6,348 nucleotides of DNA from Promethearchaeota archaeon (lineage in GTDB: Archaea; Asgardarchaeota; Lokiarchaeia; Sigyniarchaeales; SOKP01): the NCBI GenBank assembly GCA_030612905.1, contig JAUWNA010000126.1:1-6348 (forward strand). Reading direction: 5' to 3'. Of this stretch, positions 1 to 5,407 are shown piece after piece (the stretch's first letter is position 1; every line of letters begins with the position of its first letter). A model generated the notes under the pieces. The model was not told where the DNA came from and did no database searches. It saw only the letters and a program-made list of their open reading frames with translations. A program made the translations under genes and the position numbers.

Positions 1-2
1 AT

Positions 3-101
3 GCACTTTTTATTGACGAAAAGGAGATTAGAACGGGGCCCCCGCCATCTTACGAAGACATTAAAAAGAAAATAGCTAAACGAGTCAAGAAATTAAAATA
101 A
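3..101 (+). CDS. C-terminal end of a probable thioredoxin-fold small protein (5' truncated)
   Basis: An open frame enters from the left edge and encodes about 32 residues, beginning ALFIDEKEIRTGPPPSYEDI and finishing in a lysine-rich tail before TAA at 99-101. The pattern of a hydrophobic strand (ALFID), a turn, a second strand (EIRTG), a proline-rich turn and an amphipathic helix (SYEDIKKKIAKRVKKL) matches the last beta-beta-alpha unit of thioredoxin- or glutaredoxin-like proteins, where the strand follows the cis-proline. The active-site half lies outside the window, so the family call is an inference. The frame is preferred to the other two because its composition is protein-like and a U-tract directly follows the stop. 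It is separated from the next gene by 78 bp containing a terminator and a TATA-like box, so it is probably a separate transcription unit. Confidence 0.55.
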   Translation, partial: ALFIDEKEIRTGPPPSYEDIKKKIAKRVKKLK

Positions 102-103
102 TC

Positions 104-110
104 TTTTTTT
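104..110 (+). terminator. U-tract terminator after the truncated upstream gene
   Basis: Seven consecutive T residues begin 3 nt after the stop codon, with no preceding GC hairpin. Oligo-U stretches of this kind are the usual intrinsic termination signal of archaeal RNA polymerase. The location just after a stop and before a TATA-like box supports the call. Confidence 0.5.
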
Positions 111-141
111 AATATACTTTTATTAGTTCACAAGTTCTATC

Positions 142-149
142 ATATAATT
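142..149 (+). promoter_or_regulatory. Putative TATA box for the oxidoreductase/ADC cluster
   Basis: The stretch ATATAATT lies about 31-38 nt upstream of the ATG at 180. A TBP site here would place transcription start near 168-175, giving a leader of only about 5-12 nt. That agrees with the absence of any Shine-Dalgarno sequence before this gene, since short-leader or leaderless transcripts are common in archaea. The surrounding DNA is AT-rich, and a second TATA-like run (AATATACTTTTA, about 111-122) is an alternative, so the exact box is uncertain. Confidence 0.35.
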
Positions 150-179
150 ATTACTTTCAAACTGTTTAGATTATAAGAA

Positions 180-1724
180 ATGTCAAAAGTAAAGGATGCG
201 TATAAGGAAATAGAAGGAATAATCGGTTCCGATTTTATATCAGACAAAGACTTTATGAAAGCAGCATATTCTCGAAATGTCGACCCGGCGTTTCCAGATA
301 GATGGGCGGATATTATAGTTAGGCCGGAATCAACTGAAGAAGTATCTGAAATCGTAAAGATCGCTAATAAGTACAAAATCCCAATGATTCCCAGAGGTGG
401 TGGTGCAGATCTCGTAGGGGGTTCCGTAAGCGAAGGTGGCATTCTAATAGATTTAACGAGAATGAATAGAATTATTGAAATAAATGAAAAGGATTTCTAT
501 TGTGAAGTTGAATGCGGAATCACATGGGGTGCGTTGCTTTCTGAATTACAAGGAAAAGGTTTAACAACAGGGGTACTCGGTCCGGGGAGCGGCTATTCAG
601 CTACTATCGGAGGTGGCCTTTCTAATAGTACTGCTGGGTTTGGGTCCACAAAATACGGCGTTATTCCTGACATTTGTTTAGGTGGCGAAGTAGTTTTACC
701 AAATCAACAAGGCACGATAATTAGGCCAGGAGCGGCGGCTAATAAGTTCGCAAAGCCATTCTGTCGGTACGGCGTTGCTCCCGACTTTACTGGGCTATTT
801 ATGGGGGATGTAGGGACTATGGGCATTAAGACTAAAGCTTTCCTACGATTGCATCCCGAGACGCCGTTTAAAGCGCAGCGATATTATATGTTAAAGAAGA
901 ACGATTATAATAAAGTTTCTGAGCTCATGTATAAATTACGGAAAGAAATACGCGACGGATTACACGATGTACTTGTAATTCCTGTTATTGTAGTTCAATT
1001 ACTGGCAGGTATGGTGGAAAATAAACCCGTCAAAAGACCGAGGTTAAAAGGACCGGTCTTTTCGATATTAGTGGAATCTACAGATGAGCGTGTGCTAGAT
1101 GTTTACCTTGAACAAATTGAAAATCTTATGGAAGAGGATGCTCGACCGTTTGAATGGCAAGAAATTGACCCAGAAGAGCCTCTATCCAAAGATTGGAAAT
1201 TTAATTTAAAATATGCATATCACTACTTTAATAAATTTATATCAGTAAACCCACCGAAAATATCGTGTACCACATGTCATAAAGTTCCAATTTCTGCTTT
1301 ACATAAAGTAGCAAATTTAAGCACTCAATTTGATATTAACTACCGGGATGAGTTTCCACCACAAAGTGTTGCATTATTTGCAACGGTTATATTTCTTTTA
1401 CCTAACGGTAATTGTGTAGTTGTAGGTGGATTTAATGCCGATAACATAGATGAACAACGCGAGAAATCCATGAAAATGTGGCACAAAAAGCTACGTCTTC
1501 AAGTTCGATATGGAGGCGTACATTATTGGCTTGGAGAAGCAATTTCTCAATCGATAGTTGAAGCTGATGCCTATACGCCTGAATTTATTCAATTTTTTAA
1601 AGATATAAAAAAAGCTGTAGATCCAAATTATTTGTTAAGTCCTAAAAAGTTTCATATGTATAGTTATAACCATGATTTATCAGAACATTTTGTAAAAGAG
1701 GAAAATAAGGTGAATAAAAATTAG
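180..1724 (+). CDS. FAD-binding oxidoreductase 1 (GlcD/D-lactate dehydrogenase-like)
   Basis: This 514-residue protein belongs to the FAD-binding_4 (VAO/PCMH fold) family that includes glycolate oxidase GlcD and D-lactate dehydrogenase; it should oxidise a hydroxy-acid-like substrate through noncovalent FAD. Visible FAD-binding segments are PRGGGADLVGG (71-81), GPGSGYSATIGGG (134-146) continuing to TKYG (160), and GDVGTMGIK (209-217). The C-terminal DPNYLLSPKKF (481-491) is the family's final DP...NP.K-type motif. No histidine sits in the first glycine loop, so covalent flavin attachment is unlikely. No signal peptide or membrane segment is seen, so it should be cytosolic. A CTTCH motif at 363-367 is unusual for the family. 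The ATG at 180 is chosen because the paralogue downstream starts identically (MSK, aligned without a gap). Its stop overlaps the proposed start of the ADC gene. Electrons probably go to the HdrD-like protein encoded at 4104-5318. The substrate cannot be read from sequence. Confidence 0.93.
   Translation: MSKVKDAYKEIEGIIGSDFISDKDFMKAAYSRNVDPAFPDRWADIIVRPESTEEVSEIVKIANKYKIPMIPRGGGADLVGGSVSEGGILIDLTRMNRIIEINEKDFYCEVECGITWGALLSELQGKGLTTGVLGPGSGYSATIGGGLSNSTAGFGSTKYGVIPDICLGGEVVLPNQQGTIIRPGAAANKFAKPFCRYGVAPDFTGLFMGDVGTMGIKTKAFLRLHPETPFKAQRYYMLKKNDYNKVSELMYKLRKEIRDGLHDVLVIPVIVVQLLAGMVENKPVKRPRLKGPVFSILVESTDERVLDVYLEQIENLMEEDARPFEWQEIDPEEPLSKDWKFNLKYAYHYFNKFISVNPPKISCTTCHKVPISALHKVANLSTQFDINYRDEFPPQSVALFATVIFLLPNGNCVVVGGFNADNIDEQREKSMKMWHKKLRLQVRYGGVHYWLGEAISQSIVEADAYTPEFIQFFKDIKKAVDPNYLLSPKKFHMYSYNHDLSEHFVKEENKVNKN
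1708..1713 (+). promoter_or_regulatory. Shine-Dalgarno AGGTGA deciding an ATT start for ADC-like gene 1
   Basis: AGGTGA is complementary to the conserved 3' end of 16S rRNA (anti-SD ...TCACCTCC...). It lies inside the last codons of the flavoprotein gene, 6 nt before the in-frame ATT at 1720. The first ATG of the ADC frame (1798) is more than 80 nt away, far beyond a usable spacing. The TGA within this motif (1711-1713) is also the last in-frame stop, so the start must lie between 1714 and 1798. Confidence 0.65.
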
Positions 1725-2520
1725 TTTTAAACGTTCAATAAAAGAGATAGAAGAGAGAAAAGAAAGGTTAAGGACCAGTGTATTTAAAAGTGCTGAAATG
1801 ATAACGGTTTTATGGGAGACTAAACCTGAGATAGTCGAAAGAATTTTACCTCCTCCTTTAAAGCCTGTTAGTAGACCAGTAGTTATGTCGTTTATAGCAA
1901 ACTACGCTAGTACCAATCAAGGATTACCGTATCTTGAAGGTGCTTTGACGTTAAGATGTGAATATAATGGCTTACAAGGAAATTATTACTTAGCTATGCC
2001 CGTTGACGACGATCGCGCGATGATTGGAGGTCGGGAGATTTTTGGATTCCCTAAAAAAATAGCTAAAATACATTTTAATCGAAAGGATAAATATGTTGAA
2101 GCTTGGTCTGAGCGTCTTGGGGTTAAGAATATTGAAATTAAAGTAAATTTAACTGGTAAATTCAACGATAGCGAAACGCCAGGTATCATAAAAGAGTTGG
2201 GTCTTCTTCCGGGAAGAAAGAAAAATACGATTAATTATAACTTCAAGTACTTTCCAGCACCTAATAAAAAAGGTTTTGATTACGATCCGTGGTTAGTTAA
2301 GCAGGAAACTTCGGTTCGTCCAATATCGATGGAAATGGGCTTAGCTGAAATAAAGCTAAACTCAACTGAGCACGATCCTTGGGCTGAAGTTGAAGTTGTA
2401 AAGGTACTAGGCGCGTTATATCTTAAAACAGACAATACTATGCTTCCTGGAGAGGTTGTTGCTAAAGTAGATCAAAGAGATTTTTTACCCTATTCGTTTC
2501 CCAAATGGGATTGGTATTAA
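1720..2520 (+). CDS. Acetoacetate decarboxylase-like (ADC superfamily) protein 1, probable ATT start
   Basis: ADC-superfamily enzyme; these form a Schiff base between a lysine and a beta-keto or related acid. The core motif GREIFGFPKK carries the Lys-Lys pair equivalent to Lys115/Lys116 of clostridial ADC (residues 112-113 from the ATT start, 86-87 from ATG 1798). The Glu of YLEGA matches Glu76. The Arg29 and Glu61 equivalents appear to be Ala and Phe, so true acetoacetate decarboxylation is doubtful. The first ATG is at 1798, but the frame continues upstream to a stop at 1711-1713 and reads ISFKRSIKEIEERKERL, then TSVFKSAEM, which is a normal family N-terminus. I therefore place the start at ATT 1720, 6 nt behind AGGTGA and overlapping the previous stop (ATTAG), giving 266 residues; the ATG form would be 240. 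It sits between two flavoprotein genes and is probably cotranscribed with the first. No signal peptide or membrane segment is seen. The family call is secure; the start is an inference. Confidence 0.88.
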   Translation: MSFKRSIKEIEERKERLRTSVFKSAEMITVLWETKPEIVERILPPPLKPVSRPVVMSFIANYASTNQGLPYLEGALTLRCEYNGLQGNYYLAMPVDDDRAMIGGREIFGFPKKIAKIHFNRKDKYVEAWSERLGVKNIEIKVNLTGKFNDSETPGIIKELGLLPGRKKNTINYNFKYFPAPNKKGFDYDPWLVKQETSVRPISMEMGLAEIKLNSTEHDPWAEVEVVKVLGALYLKTDNTMLPGEVVAKVDQRDFLPYSFPKWDWY

Positions 2521-2528
2521 TTATATTA
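2521..2528 (+). promoter_or_regulatory. Possible internal TATA-like box before flavoprotein gene 2
   Basis: TTATATTA begins immediately after the ADC stop, 29-36 nt before the ATG at 2557. The spacing resembles that of the box proposed before the first flavoprotein gene, and the second flavoprotein gene also lacks a Shine-Dalgarno sequence, as expected for a short-leader transcript. In such AT-rich DNA this could be chance, and simple read-through from upstream is equally possible. Confidence 0.25.
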
Positions 2529-2556
2529 CAAATCTATTATTTGTTAATATTGAATC

Positions 2557-4092
2557 ATGTCCAAAATTGATAGAGTATTCAAAGAAATTGAAATAGCGGT
2601 TGGAACCGAATATATCACCGATAAAGATTTTATGAAAGCTGCCTATTCTAGAAACGTTGATCCTGCCTTTCCTGATAGATGGCCTGATATTATAGTACGT
2701 CCAGAAACTACGGAAGAAGTTTCAGATATTGTAAAAATTGCTAATAAATATAAAATCCCTATAGTACCGCGAGGAGGAGGGGCCGACTTAGTTGGAGGTG
2801 CGACAATTGAAGGGGGTATCCTTATTGATCTTACGCGGATGAATAAAATCATTGAAATAAATGAAAAGGATTTCTATTGTGAAGTTGAATGTGGAGTAAC
2901 CTGGGGGGCTTTATTATCAGAACTATACAAAATAGGTTTAACGACAGGTGTTCTTGGTCCCGGAAGTGGATTTTCAGCCACAATTGGAGGAGGTCTTTCT
3001 AACAGCACCGCTGGTTTTGGGTCCACTAAATATGGTTTAGTTCCAAACATTTGTTTAGGTGTTGAGGTTGTATTGCCAAATCCACAAGGCACGATAATTT
3101 GGACTGGAGCCGCATCTAATAGGTACGCAAAACCTTTTTGTAGATACGGTGTTGCTCCTGATTTTACGGGGCTATTTATGGGAGATGCCGGAACTATGGG
3201 CATTAAAACTAAATGCTCTTTAAGGTTATTCCCTAATTCGCCATATAAGATACAGAAAAATTACATTTTTAAAAAAGACGATTATAATAAAGTTTTTGAG
3301 TTAATGTATAAACTACAAAAAGAAGTTAAAGACGGAATACACGATCTTTATATAAATCCACGCGTAGTAGTACAGCTCTTAGCTTCCCAAGCTAAAATTA
3401 AACCTCCAAAAAGAGCTAGACTTACTGGACCCGTTTTTATGTTTATACTTGAGGCGTTTGACGAGCGAATTTTGGAAGTCTATATTGAACAAGTAAATAG
3501 AATAATGACTAAAGATAACGTTGCAAGACCTTTTGAATGGACAGAAATAGATCTCGATCTAAAATTAGCAAAGGATTGGAAGTTTGATTTTAAATTTCCT
3601 TATAGCTATTTCAATAAATTTATCTCGTTAGCGCCGCCGAAGATCTCTTGCACAACCTGTCATAAAATACCGATCTCGTCCATAGCAGATAAAAAAGAGT
3701 TAAACGAGTTGTTTGATAACGAAAATAGAGGTAATTTTCCGGCTCAAAGTTTTTCGTTATTCGCTAGATCGATCCATCTATTACCTAATGGTCATTGTAT
3801 TTTTGCTGGTGGTTTTAATGCCGAAAATGTAGATGATCAGCGTCAAGTCGCTATGGATATATGGCACAAAAAGGTAATGTATCAAGTTCAATATGGGGGC
3901 GTTCATTATTGGTTAGGAGAATCAATATCTCAGTCCATAGTTGAAGCCAACGCTTATACACCCGAATTTATACAATTTTTTAAAGATATTAAAAGGGTTA
4001 TAGACCCTGATTTTTTATTGTCTCCAAATAAATTTCATATGTATAGTTACGATAATGATATAACACAAAATATTATTAAAAATGAAGAGTAG
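2557..4092 (+). CDS. FAD-binding oxidoreductase 2 (GlcD-like), paralogue of the one at 180-1724
   Basis: A 511-residue GlcD-like flavoprotein, collinear with the first one. By eye only about 38 of the first 220 residues differ, but the following 90 residues (cap domain) differ at roughly 40%. FAD motifs are PRGGGADLVGG (71-81), GPGSGFSATIGGG (134-146) and GDAGTMGIK (209-217); the C-terminal motif is DPDFLLSPNKF (483-493). CTTCH recurs at 365-369 within PPKISCTTCHKIPIS, the same as in the paralogue apart from one Ile/Val exchange. Differences near the flavin include IIWTGAASNRY (180-190) against IIRPGAAANKF. The ATG at 2557 matches the paralogue start; there is no Shine-Dalgarno sequence. It lies 36 bp after ADC-like gene 1 and 11 bp before the HdrD-like gene, the typical arrangement of a GlcD-GlcF pair. 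It is predicted cytosolic with noncovalent FAD. The substrate is unknown and, given the cap divergence, may differ from that of the first flavoprotein. Confidence 0.93.
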   Translation: MSKIDRVFKEIEIAVGTEYITDKDFMKAAYSRNVDPAFPDRWPDIIVRPETTEEVSDIVKIANKYKIPIVPRGGGADLVGGATIEGGILIDLTRMNKIIEINEKDFYCEVECGVTWGALLSELYKIGLTTGVLGPGSGFSATIGGGLSNSTAGFGSTKYGLVPNICLGVEVVLPNPQGTIIWTGAASNRYAKPFCRYGVAPDFTGLFMGDAGTMGIKTKCSLRLFPNSPYKIQKNYIFKKDDYNKVFELMYKLQKEVKDGIHDLYINPRVVVQLLASQAKIKPPKRARLTGPVFMFILEAFDERILEVYIEQVNRIMTKDNVARPFEWTEIDLDLKLAKDWKFDFKFPYSYFNKFISLAPPKISCTTCHKIPISSIADKKELNELFDNENRGNFPAQSFSLFARSIHLLPNGHCIFAGGFNAENVDDQRQVAMDIWHKKVMYQVQYGGVHYWLGESISQSIVEANAYTPEFIQFFKDIKRVIDPDFLLSPNKFHMYSYDNDITQNIIKNEE

Positions 4093-4103
4093 ATGGAAAT
4101 AAG

Positions 4104-5318
4104 ATGACTGAAATAAATCCTAACGAAAAATTTAAACACTTAAGCAAGATTGGTCCGACAATTTTACAATGTATAAGTTGTGGAGATTGTCGAGAAGCCA
4201 CAGATTATACTTCCGACCCTCAAAAATGGGGCGTTTGCGTGGCAAGAGATCACACGTCTGGCTTCGAAGCTTTCTTTGGAAGAGGAAAAATGCAAATTAT
4301 TCGCTCTCTATGGCAAGGAAAATTAGAGCTTAGCAAAGATATGGCTGAAGTGATTTATCAATGTCCTACTTGCAACGCGTGCTCTGAAGCTTGCGCCTAC
4401 GATATGGATAACGCAACTATTTACGAGGCTTTAAGAGCTGAATTAATAGACGCGGGTTGTGGTCTGGAAGCACATGTACCAATGAATAAAGCAATGGTTG
4501 AATTGTTAAATCCATATCAGAGAGATAACAAAGAGAAAAAGAATTGGACGGAAAAACTTGATTTTAAGGTAAAAAACGCCTATTCTGAAAAAGCGGACGT
4601 GCTTTATTTTGTTGGGTGCACTGCTGCTTTAACTCCAGAAATTCAAACAGTAGCTATAAACACAGCAAAAGTACTTCGTAAACTTGGAGTTGACTTTTCT
4701 ATTTTTGGAGAACATGAAGTATGTTGCGGAAGCGTAGGTAAGAGAACTGGGGATATGAAAGCATTCAATTCAGTGGCTGGGAAAAATTACGAGTTGTTCA
4801 AAAAAAGCGGCGTTAAAACTATTATTACGAGTTGCGCGGGTTGTTACAGGACTTTAAAAATAGATTACGCTGATGTTGTTAAGGACTTAGAAATTAAAGT
4901 GCTTCACACAATTGAGTATATCAAATCTTTTTTAGAGGAGAAAGATATAACTCTTAAAAATTTAGAAATTAATACGACCTATCACGACCCCTGTCATACA
5001 GGAAGAAATTCTGGTCTTTCACCGCTTTACGAAGAACCAAGGGAGATATTATCAAAAATTGCTAATTTGACCGAGATGAAAACGATTAAAGAGAACGCTA
5101 AATGTTGCGGAGCTGGCGGAGGCGTAAAGAAAGGCTTTCCCGATTTAGCATTAGAAGTTGCTAAGACTAGAGTTCAGGAAGCTGAGGAGACAGGCGCAGA
5201 TTATCTTGTGAGTATATGTCCGTTTTGTTATAGAAATCTCGCGGATGCAATAACCGCTTTAAATTCCAATATTAAGATGGTTGACATCATGGAACTAATA
5301 GATCAAGCATTGTTATAA
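4104..5318 (+). CDS. HdrD/GlcF-like iron-sulfur protein with two CCG (cysteine-rich) domains
   Basis: A 404-residue electron-transfer protein of the HdrD/GlcF type (ferredoxin domain plus two CCG domains). The N-terminal ferredoxin part has CISCGDC (Cys23, 26, 29) and a further Cys45 in WGVCVARDH, then a standard site CPTCNACSEAC (Cys87, 90, 93, 97). CCG domain 1 has Cys172, CCG at 207-209 and CAGC at 244-247; CCG domain 2 has Cys297 (YHDPCHTG), CCG at 334-336 and CPFC at 372-375. Both cysteine sets are complete, so both could hold the noncubane [4Fe-4S] clusters known from HdrB. No transmembrane helix is seen, so it is probably cytosolic or peripherally attached. It starts 11 bp after flavoprotein gene 2 and probably accepts electrons from one or both flavoproteins, passing them to a quinone, disulfide or other carrier. 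No strong Shine-Dalgarno sequence precedes the ATG, so translation may be coupled to the upstream gene. Confidence 0.93.
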   Translation: MTEINPNEKFKHLSKIGPTILQCISCGDCREATDYTSDPQKWGVCVARDHTSGFEAFFGRGKMQIIRSLWQGKLELSKDMAEVIYQCPTCNACSEACAYDMDNATIYEALRAELIDAGCGLEAHVPMNKAMVELLNPYQRDNKEKKNWTEKLDFKVKNAYSEKADVLYFVGCTAALTPEIQTVAINTAKVLRKLGVDFSIFGEHEVCCGSVGKRTGDMKAFNSVAGKNYELFKKSGVKTIITSCAGCYRTLKIDYADVVKDLEIKVLHTIEYIKSFLEEKDITLKNLEINTTYHDPCHTGRNSGLSPLYEEPREILSKIANLTEMKTIKENAKCCGAGGGVKKGFPDLALEVAKTRVQEAEETGADYLVSICPFCYRNLADAITALNSNIKMVDIMELIDQALL

Positions 5319-5407
5319 AAAATAAATAAATAATTCAGTAATTTTAAATTAAAAATTGAAATAATAATAATAGTATTAGTAAAAATCTAATTTGAGGTGA
5401 AAATAAA
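5319..5407 (+). promoter_or_regulatory. AT-rich intergenic leader before ADC-like gene 2, with a possible TATA box
   Basis: The gap after the HdrD-like gene is the largest inside the cluster and is almost entirely A/T. A TATA-like TTTAAATT lies at 5343-5350; it would give a start site near 5370-5378 and a leader of about 30-35 nt ending in GAGGTGA (5394-5400). No long U-tract follows the HdrD-like stop, so read-through from upstream also remains possible. An ATAATAATAATA run around 5361-5372 is simple low-complexity sequence. Confidence 0.3.
5394..5400 (+). promoter_or_regulatory. Shine-Dalgarno GAGGTGA deciding an ACG start for ADC-like gene 2
   Basis: GAGGTGA is a seven-base match to the complement of the 16S rRNA 3' end and is the strongest ribosome-binding site in the window. 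It lies 7 nt before the in-frame ACG at 5408 and 37 nt before the first ATG at 5438, which is too far for direct use. The last in-frame stop is TGA at 5393-5395, overlapping the motif. Confidence 0.65.

Noticed and set aside
140..442. Antisense open frame of 100 codons opposite the start of flavoprotein gene 1
   Set aside because: It is the complement of a strongly conserved FAD-binding coding region, its translation is low-complexity (PPP, SS runs), and it has no family resemblance. A similar frame recurs opposite the paralogue (2643-2852) only because the sense proteins are alike.
1260..1290. CTTCH read as a c-type cytochrome heme site
   Set aside because: The protein has no signal peptide or membrane anchor, and heme c is attached outside the cytoplasm. 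The motif is kept as a finding but not annotated as a heme site.
1725..1797. Treating this stretch as a noncoding spacer or a degraded gene remnant
   Set aside because: It is open in the ADC frame, encodes a family-like N-terminus and is preceded by a well-placed Shine-Dalgarno sequence.
1986..2189. Antisense open frame of 67 codons opposite ADC-like gene 1
   Set aside because: Lies wholly within a well-supported gene, has no recognisable motif and shows no initiation signal.
2874..3203. Antisense open frame of 109 codons opposite flavoprotein gene 2
   Set aside because: Proline-rich shadow of the glycine-rich sense sequence, with no promoter or ribosome-binding site and no equivalent frame retained in the paralogue.
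4093..4107. Mini open frame ATG-GAA-ATA-AGA-TGA between flavoprotein gene 2 and the HdrD-like gene
   Set aside because: Four codons overlapping the next start. It could be a coupling peptide, but nothing beyond chance supports it.
5361..5372. ATAATAATAATA run as a microsatellite or operator
   Set aside because: Short low-complexity sequence in a very AT-rich spacer, with no dyad symmetry or second copy.
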